A stretch of 6,051 bases of DNA from SM1-46 sp002451215 (GTDB taxonomy: Bacteria > Pseudomonadota > Gammaproteobacteria > Acidiferrobacterales > Sulfurifustaceae), in NCBI GenBank assembly GCA_002451215.1, contig DKBM01000056.1, forward strand, positions 1-6,051, given 5' to 3'. Every line of letters starts with the position of its first letter. Position 1 is the stretch's first letter. A program made the translations under genes and the position numbers. Below the pieces are notes generated by a model. That model saw nothing but the letters and a program-made list of their open reading frames with translations, made no database searches and was not told where the DNA came from. This document shows positions 1-5,052 of this stretch, piece after piece.

Positions 1-438
1 GCCCACCGAACCGGGCATCCCGCCGATCGGGGTTTCGGCACCGAGCTTGTCGCGCATCTCGATGACGAGGCGCTCGGCGATCTTTCGCCCGATGCCCGGA
101 ACCTTGGTAAGCCGTGCAATGTCCTGCTCCGCCACGCAGCGCACCAATTCCACGTCCGACAGGCCCGAGAGCACGGCCAGTCCGACACGCGGGCCGACGC
201 CGTTGACTTTGAGCAGCTCGCGAAACAGCCAACGCTGCGACTCGCGCACAAACCCATATAACAGATGCGCATCCTCGCGCACAACGAGATGCGTGAAGAG
301 CGTCGCCTTCTCGCCGACCGCCGGCAGTTCGTAGAAGGTGGTCATGGGGGCCTCGACCTCATAGCCGATGCCGTGCACATCGATCAGCAGAGCAGGCGGC
401 TCCTTGCGCAGCAGGACGCCCTCGAGCCGTCCGATCAT
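1..438 (-). CDS. ruvA: Holliday junction branch-migration protein RuvA (C-terminus cut by window edge)
   Basis: RuvA binds four-way DNA junctions as a tetramer and loads the RuvB helicase, driving branch migration in recombinational repair in the cytoplasm. The visible 146 residues start MIGRLEGVL and hold the N-terminal OB-fold domain (about 1-64, with IDVHGIGYEV) and domain II with two helix-hairpin-helix motifs, VNGVGPR at 78-84 and VPGIGRK at 113-119. Full-length RuvA is about 200 residues, so the flexible linker and the RuvB-contacting domain III lie beyond base 1. The ATG shares four bases with the ruvC stop (ATGA at 438-435), and a GAGG Shine-Dalgarno sits 8 nt upstream (447-450), so the start is secure and translation is probably coupled to ruvC. 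ruvB would be expected just to the left, but this is not visible. Confidence 0.97.
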   Translation of the reverse strand, partial: MIGRLEGVLLRKEPPALLIDVHGIGYEVEAPMTTFYELPAVGEKATLFTHLVVREDAHLLYGFVRESQRWLFRELLKVNGVGPRVGLAVLSGLSDVELVRCVAEQDIARLTKVPGIGRKIAERLVIEMRDKLGAETPIGGMPGSVG

Positions 439-965
439 GCGCCGATCCTCAGGCCGCGACCGCTGCGCCGGGTAACACCACGCGCAAACGACGCAAGTCC
501 CACGCTGTGGTGGGCATGACAGATCGCGCAGGCCAGCGCATCGGCCGCATCGGCCTGCGGCGTGCCGGAGAGCGCGAGTAACGCCTTTACCATGTGCTGC
601 ACCTGATTCTTCTCCGCGTGGCCTTTGCCAACCACCGCGCGCTTGATCTGAAGCGCCGTGTACTCGGCGATATTGAGTCCTTCGCGTGCCGCTGCCACCA
701 GTGCCGCGCCGCGCGCCTGGCCGAGCTTCAAAGCCGAATCCGCATTGCGGGCAAGAAACACCCTTTCGATTGCAAGGGCCGTCGGACGGTAGGTTTCCAC
801 CACTTCGGCGACACCATCGTGCACGGTGCGCAGCCGCTCGCCCAGCTCGCCCTTGCCGGTGCGCACGCATCCACTTGCGACATATTGCAGACGGCCGTTT
901 CGCAACACCTCGATGACACCGAAGCCGGTAATGCGGGAGCCGGGGTCGATGCCAAGCACGCGCAT
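435..965 (-). CDS. ruvC: Crossover junction endodeoxyribonuclease RuvC
   Basis: RuvC is the dimeric, Mg-dependent resolvase that nicks Holliday junctions symmetrically, acting with RuvAB. The protein is 176 residues, normal for the family (about 173), and begins MRVLGIDPGSR. All four acidic catalytic residues of the RNase H-like fold are visible: D7 (GIDPG), E67 (LAIERVF), D139 and D142 (QADAADALA). The frame is open upstream to about 1055, but the extra 30 residues are unlike RuvC and come from the inserted repeat region, so the ATG at 965 is chosen; a purine-rich AAAGGCGG lies just upstream. That ATG overlaps a TGA (TGATG at 967-963) in a 33-bp sequence duplicated from the yebC end, which suggests ruvC once overlapped yebC directly. 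The stop overlaps the ruvA start. Probably co-transcribed with yebC and ruvA. Confidence 0.97.
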   Translation of the reverse strand: MRVLGIDPGSRITGFGVIEVLRNGRLQYVASGCVRTGKGELGERLRTVHDGVAEVVETYRPTALAIERVFLARNADSALKLGQARGAALVAAAREGLNIAEYTALQIKRAVVGKGHAEKNQVQHMVKALLALSGTPQADAADALACAICHAHHSVGLASFARGVTRRSGRGLRIGA

Positions 966-995
966 CAGCTCGCCGCCTTTAGCAGAGCTTCGGGA
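963..995. repeat. 33-bp direct repeat, copy 1 (ruvC start side)
   Basis: This is identical over 33 bases to 1106-1138, an offset of 143 bp. Read on the minus strand it contains the same nine codons as the yebC end (PEALLKAAS), a TGA and an overlapping ATG; here the ATG is the ruvC start. The identity stops abruptly on both sides (996 versus 1139, and 962 versus 1105). Because the other copy is the functional yebC end, this copy is probably the duplicate of yebC sequence, while the ruvC start it carries is the functional one. Confidence 0.9.
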
Positions 996-1108
996 CAATT
1001 TTGCCGGGAGCAAAATTGGACGCGCTTTAGCGCGCTCCGCAGGAGCGTGCGCCATGGACGGCGCACGTCAAAATCCGCATCTCCGAGGCGCTCAAAGCCG
1101 AAAACCAT
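965..1108 (-). CDS. Candidate 47-residue ORF bridging yebC and ruvC (may be fortuitous)
   Basis: The ATG at 1108 overlaps the yebC stop (TGATG) and the TGA at 967-965 overlaps the ruvC start (TGATG), giving 47 sense codons with no interruption. The product would begin MVFGFERLGDADFDV, continue through an Arg-rich middle and end PEALLKAAS, the same nine residues as YebC, because the 3' repeat copy is read in the same frame. I see no known domain, signal peptide or membrane segment. The middle is encoded by the hairpin-rich insert and is probably not under selection as a protein. Its likely value, if translated, is to let ribosomes travel from yebC to ruvC by stop/start reinitiation. It could equally be a chance open frame in GC-rich DNA. 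Confidence 0.3.
   Translation of the reverse strand: MVFGFERLGDADFDVRRPWRTLLRSALKRVQFCSRQNCPEALLKAAS
996..1069. repeat. Cluster of inverted repeats (possible palindromic intergenic element)
   Basis: Several perfect inverted repeats are packed end to end. The first has 9-bp arms at 996-1004 and 1010-1018 (caattttgc / gcaaaattg, 5-nt loop). The next has 5-bp arms at 1021-1025 and 1030-1034 (loop ttta). A third has 6-bp arms at 1033-1038 and 1042-1047 (loop gca). The last has 8-bp arms at 1046-1053 and 1060-1067 (loop atggac). Neighbouring arms overlap by one or two bases, so some stems compete. The density of stems and the position between duplicated flanks suggest a mobile palindromic element of the REP, MITE or Rickettsia-palindromic type. 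No T-run follows the stems in the transcribed direction, so a rho-independent terminator is not indicated. The rest of the insert (1070-1105) shows no clear structure. Confidence 0.65.
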
Positions 1109-1138
1109 CAGCTCGCCGCCTTTAGCAGAGCTTCGGGA
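1106..1138. repeat. 33-bp direct repeat, copy 2 (yebC end)
   Basis: Perfect duplicate of 963-995. On the minus strand it carries the last nine yebC codons (PEALLKAAS), the TGA stop and a following TG that makes an overlapping ATG. As it sits in frame at the natural end of a full-length YebC, this is most likely the original copy of the coding sequence. Confidence 0.9.
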
Positions 1139-1854
1139 AAATCCGCGTTCGAATAAACGTGCTGCACGTCATCCAGGTCCTCGAGCGCCTCAAGAAGCCT
1201 CAGCGTGCGCTCGGCGTCCTCACCGCTCACGGGCGCGGCAGTCTGGGCACGCTGCTGTACCTCGGCGTGCTCGGGTTTGAGGCCCTTTTGCAGCATGGCG
1301 GCGTGTACGGCATCAAAATTTTCGGGGGCCGTGAGCACCTCAACCGTGCCATCGGTGTCGGTGGCGACATCCTCCGCGCCTGCCTCGAGCGCGGCCTCCA
1401 TAATAGTGTCCTCGCTGGTACCCGGCGCGTAGGTGAGCACGCCGGTCCTCTTGAACAGGAACGCGACGGAACCGTCGGTACCGAGATTGCCGCCAAATTT
1501 GGTAAATGCGTGGCGCACATCCCCGACCGTGCGGGTTCGGTTGTCGGTCTGGCACTCAACCATCACCGCCACGCCGCCGGGACCGTATCCCTCGTAGCGC
1601 ACTTCCTCGTAACTCGCACCCTCGAGCTCCCCGGTGCCCCGCTGAATGGCGCGTTCGATGGTCTCCTTGGTCATGTTGGCCGTAAGGGCCTTATCCAAGA
1701 CGGCACGCAGCCGCGGATTGTGCGCGGCGTCACCCCCGCCCGTGCGGGCGGCGATGGTGATCTCGCGAATCAGCTTGGTGAAGAGTTTTCCACGCCTGGC
1801 GTCAGCCGCACCCTTGCGGTGGCGAATATTCGCCCATTTCGAGTGACCGGCCAT
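1108..1854 (-). CDS. yebC: YebC/TACO1 (PmpR) family regulatory or translation-factor protein
   Basis: This is a 248-residue protein, the usual size for the family (about 246), starting with the signature MAGHSKWANIRHRKG. Other family blocks are KLFTKLIREITIAAR, the region around ANMTKETIERAIQRG, and YGPGGVAVMVE. Members were first described as DNA-binding regulators (for example PmpR, a quorum-sensing regulator in Pseudomonas). Related proteins, including mitochondrial TACO1, act in translation on ribosomes, notably at proline-rich stretches, so the exact role here is open. The protein is cytosolic. The ATG is supported by AAGGG 6 nt upstream (1861-1865). In gammaproteobacteria yebC commonly lies between nudB and ruvC; here about 2.7 kb separates it from nudB. 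Its 3' end is duplicated just downstream in front of ruvC, but the reading frame and C-terminus are intact. Confidence 0.96.
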   Translation of the reverse strand: MAGHSKWANIRHRKGAADARRGKLFTKLIREITIAARTGGGDAAHNPRLRAVLDKALTANMTKETIERAIQRGTGELEGASYEEVRYEGYGPGGVAVMVECQTDNRTRTVGDVRHAFTKFGGNLGTDGSVAFLFKRTGVLTYAPGTSEDTIMEAALEAGAEDVATDTDGTVEVLTAPENFDAVHAAMLQKGLKPEHAEVQQRAQTAAPVSGEDAERTLRLLEALEDLDDVQHVYSNADFPEALLKAAS

Positions 1855-1991
1855 GAATTTCCCTTGAAATGAGACCGCTAAACGAATGATTTTTAAGGAG
1901 CTTCAGGCATAAGAACCGGAGCCCACTTGGCGGGCCAGTTTAACACAATGCCTGCCGGGCCCACCCCATGCCGGCCGATCGACGACGATCG

Positions 1992-2007
1992 TGGCACAGA
2001 TGATGCA
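1992..2007 (+). promoter_or_regulatory. Candidate sigma-54 (-24/-12) promoter
   Basis: The 16 bases TGGCACAGATGATGCA match the sigma-54 consensus TGGCACR-N4-TTGCW at every defined position but one (A for the first T of TTGC). The invariant GG (1993-1994) and GC (2005-2006) are spaced by exactly 10 nt as required. It points toward the plus-strand gene; transcription would begin near 2018 and leave an untranslated leader of about 110 nt. Sigma-54 promoters need an enhancer-binding activator. No activator gene is in the window, and the flanking cgatcg inverted repeat is too close to be a typical upstream enhancer. A chance match remains possible. Confidence 0.4.
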
Positions 2008-2114
2008 ACACCACAGTCAACACCTCAAATTAAGGCATGTCCGGCGCCGTGTGGAATGCTGTTTGGCTGCTGCATCGGGCCACAAGGGACGACGGTGGCA
2101 TGCCCCAGACCTGC

Positions 2115-2119
2115 GGAGG
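2115..2119 (+). promoter_or_regulatory. Shine-Dalgarno GGAGG that sets the start of the plus-strand gene
   Basis: A full GGAGG lies 8 nt before the ATG at 2128. The same frame is open for 67 more codons upstream to an ATG at 1927, but that stretch would have to cross the candidate promoter and has no comparable ribosome binding site. The GGAGG therefore decides for 2128. Confidence 0.85.
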
Positions 2120-2127
2120 TACAAACA

Positions 2128-2841
2128 ATGAAGAAGAAATACGCGTTGACCGACAGTGAGGGCGTGAGTCCCTGCCGCCATCGCCTCGCCCCCGGCAAGT
2201 TCCTTCACGACCCCAAGACCGCACGGGCCATGCACAAGTTCGTGAACGACTGCTGCTACGAAGCGCCTGTACTGGCGGCCATGGTGAGCCCCTTCCCGGC
2301 GGACGGCTGCAAACTCTACGAGATCACCTGCTGGAACTTCACCGTCGATCCGAACGCCAGCGGACAGGCCTACACCGTGGTCAAGGAAGAGACGTCGGTG
2401 CCGCAAGCATCGGTCGAGCAGAAATTGCAGTTCGCGATGCTGGTGATGCGCGATCTCTTCCAGGACCGTGCTTTCCAGAAGTGGATCGACCTCTGGATGA
2501 CAGGTATGAACCGTTCCGCAGAGGCGTCCGCTGCGGCGCGAGAGATACTCGAGAAGGAAACCAGGGCAAGCGATGATCTCGAAATGCTGGCCGCCTGGGG
2601 CGAGGCCGGCGGTAATGACATCAGTTTGATGGCCAAGCGCACCGATCTGGTGGTACGCGCTCTACATCTGACACGCGCTGCCGAGAGGGCCGCTACCGAC
2701 GCCAACGACCCCTCCATCGCCGTTGAGACCGCGCTGGCGCTGAACGGCATCGCGCGCTGGGGCAAGCTCGACAACCTCGCGGCACTCGCCGAGAAAGTGG
2801 CTGCTGTGACGGAAGTGCCCGAAGCCGCGAACGCTGCCTGA
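2128..2841 (+). CDS. Unrecognised 237-residue protein, Cys/His-rich N-terminus and helical C-terminus
   Basis: I do not recognise this protein as a member of a named family. It starts MKKKYALTDSEG and has no signal peptide or membrane segment, so it is probably cytosolic. The first 70 residues hold five cysteines (C16, the pair C42-C43, C61, C68) and histidines at 18, 27 and 36, with no cysteine afterwards. This could form a metal or redox site, but the spacing fits no standard zinc-finger pattern. From about residue 93 on it is rich in Ala, Glu, Leu and Arg and looks almost wholly helical, with a Trp/Met/Phe-rich stretch (FQKWIDLWMTGMN) around 116-128. It is the only plus-strand gene, sits alone between two conserved operons, has a strong ribosome binding site and may be driven by a sigma-54-type promoter. 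Its stop lies 3 bp from the stop of the hydrolase on the other strand. That it is a real gene is well supported; its function is unknown. Confidence 0.8.
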   Translation: MKKKYALTDSEGVSPCRHRLAPGKFLHDPKTARAMHKFVNDCCYEAPVLAAMVSPFPADGCKLYEITCWNFTVDPNASGQAYTVVKEETSVPQASVEQKLQFAMLVMRDLFQDRAFQKWIDLWMTGMNRSAEASAAAREILEKETRASDDLEMLAAWGEAGGNDISLMAKRTDLVVRALHLTRAAERAATDANDPSIAVETALALNGIARWGKLDNLAALAEKVAAVTEVPEAANAA

Positions 2842-2849
2842 GCGTCAGG
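2837..2849. repeat. Short inverted repeat over two convergent stop codons
   Basis: cctga-gcg-tcagg has 5-bp perfect arms. The left arm contains the TGA of the plus-strand gene and the right arm the TGA of the minus-strand hydrolase. No T-run follows on either strand, so it is at best a weak element and may simply reflect two TGA stops facing each other. Confidence 0.4.
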
Positions 2850-3504
2850 ATGGATGGGCCGCGAAGCTGCCGTGACGGAGAAATGCCGTGACGGCATCCG
2901 CCACGCGCGCAGACAGCAGCATTCCCGTATGTGACACCGGCAGCGCGATCGCATCACGCGCACCCGGCCATTGCGTCTCGGCCACGGTAAGCAGGCCGTC
3001 ATTCGGTCTCGGCAGGCTACGGTAGACGAGTCGCGCCGCGCCGAACGAGTGCGTACCGCTGACCGTGCCGATCTCGCGTGGGGGCACCGGCCAGCGCGCA
3101 GGCTCCCCGGCATTCAGCTGCGCCACCGCGCGCCCCAGCAGCAGCCGCCACAACCGCGACCGCGCGCGCTGGCGTCCCACGATGCTGCCGCCATGCGGAC
3201 TCCCGAGGGTCACAACACGCCCCGGCGCGAGATCCGGAAAGTCATTTAGCAGCGCCCGAATGACGACGCCGCCGAGGCTGTGACCGACGAGATGCACCGT
3301 GCCGGCATCGATTCCACGCACAAATGCCGCAAGCCGTGCGGCGTTGCCATGCAGGTCGAGATGCACGGAGGGATAGGAAAAGGGATAGACCGCGAATCCC
3401 GCCTGGCGCAGTCGGCGCGCCAGCGGCCATAGCGCGGCCCGATTCAGCCACAAGCCATGAATCAGGACGACGGCGTCTCGCGCCGCGCCGGCCTGACTCG
3501 TCAG
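2845..3504 (-). CDS. Alpha/beta-hydrolase, lipase/esterase-like, apparent CTG start
   Basis: The 219-residue protein shows the alpha/beta-hydrolase fold. The oxyanion-hole motif VVLIHGLW is at 12-19, the nucleophile elbow GHSLGG has Ser76, the probable catalytic Asp169 is in RPNDGLLTV and His192 in PVSHTGM. A second conserved block, TLGSPHGGS (99-107), is typical of lipase/PGAP1-like members. The substrate cannot be told; there is no signal peptide, so it is probably cytosolic. No ATG, GTG or TTG precedes the HG motif in frame; the first TTG (3453) falls after it and would delete strand beta-3 and the oxyanion hole. The CTG at 3504 overlaps the nadA stop as CTGA and has GAGG 7 nt upstream (3512-3515), so it is chosen. 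Last gene of the aspS-nudB-nadA unit; convergent with the plus-strand gene, with a 3-bp gap. Confidence 0.88.
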   Translation of the reverse strand: MTSQAGAARDAVVLIHGLWLNRAALWPLARRLRQAGFAVYPFSYPSVHLDLHGNAARLAAFVRGIDAGTVHLVGHSLGGVVIRALLNDFPDLAPGRVVTLGSPHGGSIVGRQRARSRLWRLLLGRAVAQLNAGEPARWPVPPREIGTVSGTHSFGAARLVYRSLPRPNDGLLTVAETQWPGARDAIALPVSHTGMLLSARVADAVTAFLRHGSFAAHPS

Positions 3505-4598
3505 GGCGAAACCTCGAGCATCCGCTCAAGCGCCAGACGCGCGAGCCCGGCCTCGGCCGGGGCGACCTTGATCTGGTTCACGATGCGTCCTTCGACGAGA
3601 TTCTCGAGCGTCCAGACCAGATGCTGCGGATCGATGCGAAACATCGTCGAGCACATGCAGACGGTCGGCGACATGAACTCGACCACCTTGCCGTCATCGC
3701 GGCACTGCTCATGCAGACGGTTGACCAGGTTGAGTTCGGTGCCGACCAGCCAGCGTGTCCCGGGCGCCGACTCGCGCACGGTCTTGATGATGAATTCGGT
3801 GGAGCCCACGTAGTCCGATTTCTGGCAGACCTCGAACGGCGCCTCGGGGTGCGCAATCACCTTGCCATCCGGGTGTTCGCGCCGGAAGCTGTCGATGTGC
3901 ACCGGCTGGAACATCTGGTGTACCGAGCAGAACCCCTTCCACAGGATGATCCGGGCGCGTTCGATTTGCTCGCGCGTGAGCCCGCCGTTCGGCAGTGCGT
4001 AGTCCCATACCGCCATGTCCTCGAGCGGGACGCCCATGCGATAGGCGGTGTTGCGTCCAAGATGCTGGTCAGGGAAGAAAAGCACCTTGTCGCGCTGGGC
4101 CCAGGACCACTCCAGCACGCGCCGAGCGTTCGAGGAAGTACAAACCAGGCCGCCATGCTCACCACAGAACGCCTTCAGATCGGCGGCCGAATTGATGTAG
4201 GTCACCGGCGTGACGCGGGTATCGGGATCGAGCACGCGCGCGATCTCGCGCCAGGCGCGCTCGACCGCGGCGAGATTGGCCATGTCCGCCATCGAACAGC
4301 CGGCGGCAAGATCCGGCAGGATCGAGACCTGGTCGGGACGCGAGAGGATGTCCGCGACCTCGGCCATGAAGTGCACGCCGCAGAAGACGATGTACTCGGC
4401 ATCCGACGTGGCCGCGAGACGCGAGAGCTTGAGCGAATCGCCGGAGAAGTCCGCGTGCCGGAACACCTCGTCACGCTGGTAGTGATGGCCAAGGATCACC
4501 ACGCGCTTGCCAAGCGCGCGCTTCGCCGCGACGATGCGCTCGTCGCAGTCCTCATCGGACAGCGTATCGAACTGCTCGTAGGCGAGTGCCGTTGCCAT
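3501..4598 (-). CDS. nadA: Quinolinate synthase NadA
   Basis: NadA condenses iminoaspartate (made by NadB) with dihydroxyacetone phosphate to give quinolinate, the precursor of NAD, using an oxygen-sensitive [4Fe-4S] cluster in the cytosol. The protein is 365 residues, the longer NadA form. The three expected cluster cysteines are C101 (AGCSMADM), C224 (WKGFCSVHQ) and C316 (in CMCSTMF; C314 is next to it). Substrate-binding blocks include LGHHYQRDEV (36-45), FSGDS, CGVHFMAE (73-80), YINSAADLKA, SSNA, FPDQHLGRN, HPEAPFEV and GSTEFI. The start MATALAYEQF lies 7 bp after the nudB stop; the ribosome binding site there is weak, so coupling to nudB is likely. The stop overlaps the CTG of the hydrolase. 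nadB and nadC are not in the window. Confidence 0.97.
   Translation of the reverse strand: MATALAYEQFDTLSDEDCDERIVAAKRALGKRVVILGHHYQRDEVFRHADFSGDSLKLSRLAATSDAEYIVFCGVHFMAEVADILSRPDQVSILPDLAAGCSMADMANLAAVERAWREIARVLDPDTRVTPVTYINSAADLKAFCGEHGGLVCTSSNARRVLEWSWAQRDKVLFFPDQHLGRNTAYRMGVPLEDMAVWDYALPNGGLTREQIERARIILWKGFCSVHQMFQPVHIDSFRREHPDGKVIAHPEAPFEVCQKSDYVGSTEFIIKTVRESAPGTRWLVGTELNLVNRLHEQCRDDGKVVEFMSPTVCMCSTMFRIDPQHLVWTLENLVEGRIVNQIKVAPAEAGLARLALERMLEVSP
3512..3515 (-). promoter_or_regulatory. Shine-Dalgarno supporting the CTG start of the hydrolase
   Basis: On the minus strand GAGG lies inside the nadA 3' end with a 7-nt spacer to the CTG at 3504. It is the only good ribosome binding site upstream of the hydrolase's conserved N-terminal strand, and it favours CTG over the internal TTG. 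Confidence 0.6.
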
Positions 4599-4605
4599 GC
4601 TCAGC

Positions 4606-5052
4606 TCACGATCCCAGCTTCAGGATGGCCTCGCGGTTGGTCCACGAGGTCACGCGCGCGGCCGCCGTCCGGAAGTCGAACCACCCCCACTCGGCATGCT
4701 CCGCAGGATTCACATTAATATCGGTTTCCGCCGGCAGCGCAAGGGAAAACACATGTTCTGTGTTCTCTTTCACATCGGGCGCATAACGCGCCCGCCAGGC
4801 CGGCAGGATCGGAAAGCGATAGGTAAGCTGCAGGTCCCGAAGACGCCCGGCCTCCTCAATGCCGGTCTCCTCACGCAGCTCGCGGCGCGCGGCCTCGATC
4901 GGCTCACGCTCGTCCCAGCGCAGGCTGCCGGTGACGCTCTGCCAGAAATCCGGGGGATCGACGCGGCGCAGCAACAACACGCTGTCGGCGGTATGCACCA
5001 CGACCAGCACCGACTCGGGGCGCTTGAACGCCGCGCTACTCGACGGGGGCAC
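4606..5052 (-). CDS. nudB: Nudix hydrolase, dihydroneopterin triphosphate pyrophosphohydrolase (NudB)
   Basis: NudB removes pyrophosphate from dihydroneopterin triphosphate, an early step of folate synthesis; assignment to this subfamily rests on sequence style (KRPESVLVVVHT near the N-terminus, 148 residues, E. coli about 150) and on the position next to aspS. The Nudix box lies at about 42-65 (G42, E48, then RELREETGI at 57-65). The metal-binding RE-L-EE core is intact, but the gap between E48 and R57 is eight residues rather than the usual seven. The start is a GTG at 5052, inside the last codons of aspS (17-bp overlap). It is the only ATG/GTG/TTG before the conserved strand, since a TGA precedes it in frame five codons upstream; no strong ribosome binding site is seen, so coupling to aspS is probable. 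nadA follows after 7 bp. Confidence 0.9.
   Translation of the reverse strand: MPPSSSAAFKRPESVLVVVHTADSVLLLRRVDPPDFWQSVTGSLRWDEREPIEAARRELREETGIEEAGRLRDLQLTYRFPILPAWRARYAPDVKENTEHVFSLALPAETDINVNPAEHAEWGWFDFRTAAARVTSWTNREAILKLGS

Larger units (their letters stand above)
1855..2127. other. Divergent intergenic spacer between yebC and the plus-strand gene
   Basis: This 273-bp spacer must hold the promoters for yebC (minus) and the unrecognised gene (plus). On the minus side I found the yebC Shine-Dalgarno but no convincing sigma-70 -35/-10 pair; the best AT-rich stretch is around 1888-1896. On the plus side there is a sigma-54-like element at 1992-2007. It directly abuts an inverted repeat with 6-bp arms (cgatcg at 1976-1981 and 1986-1991, loop acga), a possible regulator site. 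A short GC stem (gccc/gggc, 1921-1935) is too weak to call a terminator. Confidence 0.6.

Noticed and set aside
966..1055. N-terminal extension of RuvC by 30 codons from an alternative start at 1055
   Set aside because: RuvC normally begins at MRVLGIDPG; the extension is made of insert and duplicated yebC sequence read in another frame.
1019..1067. Rho-independent terminator between yebC and ruvC
   Set aside because: The stems are strong but no uridine tract follows them in the direction of transcription, and the genes downstream are expected to be co-transcribed.
594..1280. Plus-strand open frame of 228 codons opposite ruvC and the insert
   Set aside because: Antisense to ruvC and the yebC end; low-complexity Arg/Ala/Pro composition.
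1159..1872. Plus-strand open frame of 237 codons opposite yebC
   Set aside because: It mirrors a conserved yebC throughout; no domain and no ribosome binding site.
1927..2127. 67-codon N-terminal extension of the orphan protein
   Set aside because: It would cross the candidate promoter, is Pro/Cys-rich without similarity to the rest, and the GGAGG before 2128 is far better.
2037..2159. Possible 40-codon leader ORF overlapping the start of the orphan gene
   Set aside because: The purine-rich AAGG is only one base from its ATG, and there is no attenuator-like structure or codon run to suggest a leader peptide.
2883..2897. Perfect palindrome atgccgtgacggcat (7-bp arms), with 11-bp direct repeat tgccgtgacgg at 2868-2878 and 2884-2894
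   Set aside because: It lies within the hydrolase coding end, has no T-run on the plus strand and only a short one on the minus strand; probably coincidental codon use rather than a terminator.
2370..3113. Minus-strand open frame of 247 codons opposite the orphan gene and overlapping the hydrolase
   Set aside because: Ser/Arg/Ala-rich shadow; the hydrolase frame has all catalytic motifs, and the opposite strand has a strong ribosome binding site and coherent protein.
3324..4718. Long plus-strand open frame (464 codons) opposite nadA and the hydrolase start
   Set aside because: Arg/His-rich composition typical of antisense frames in GC-rich DNA; it lies opposite a clearly conserved nadA.
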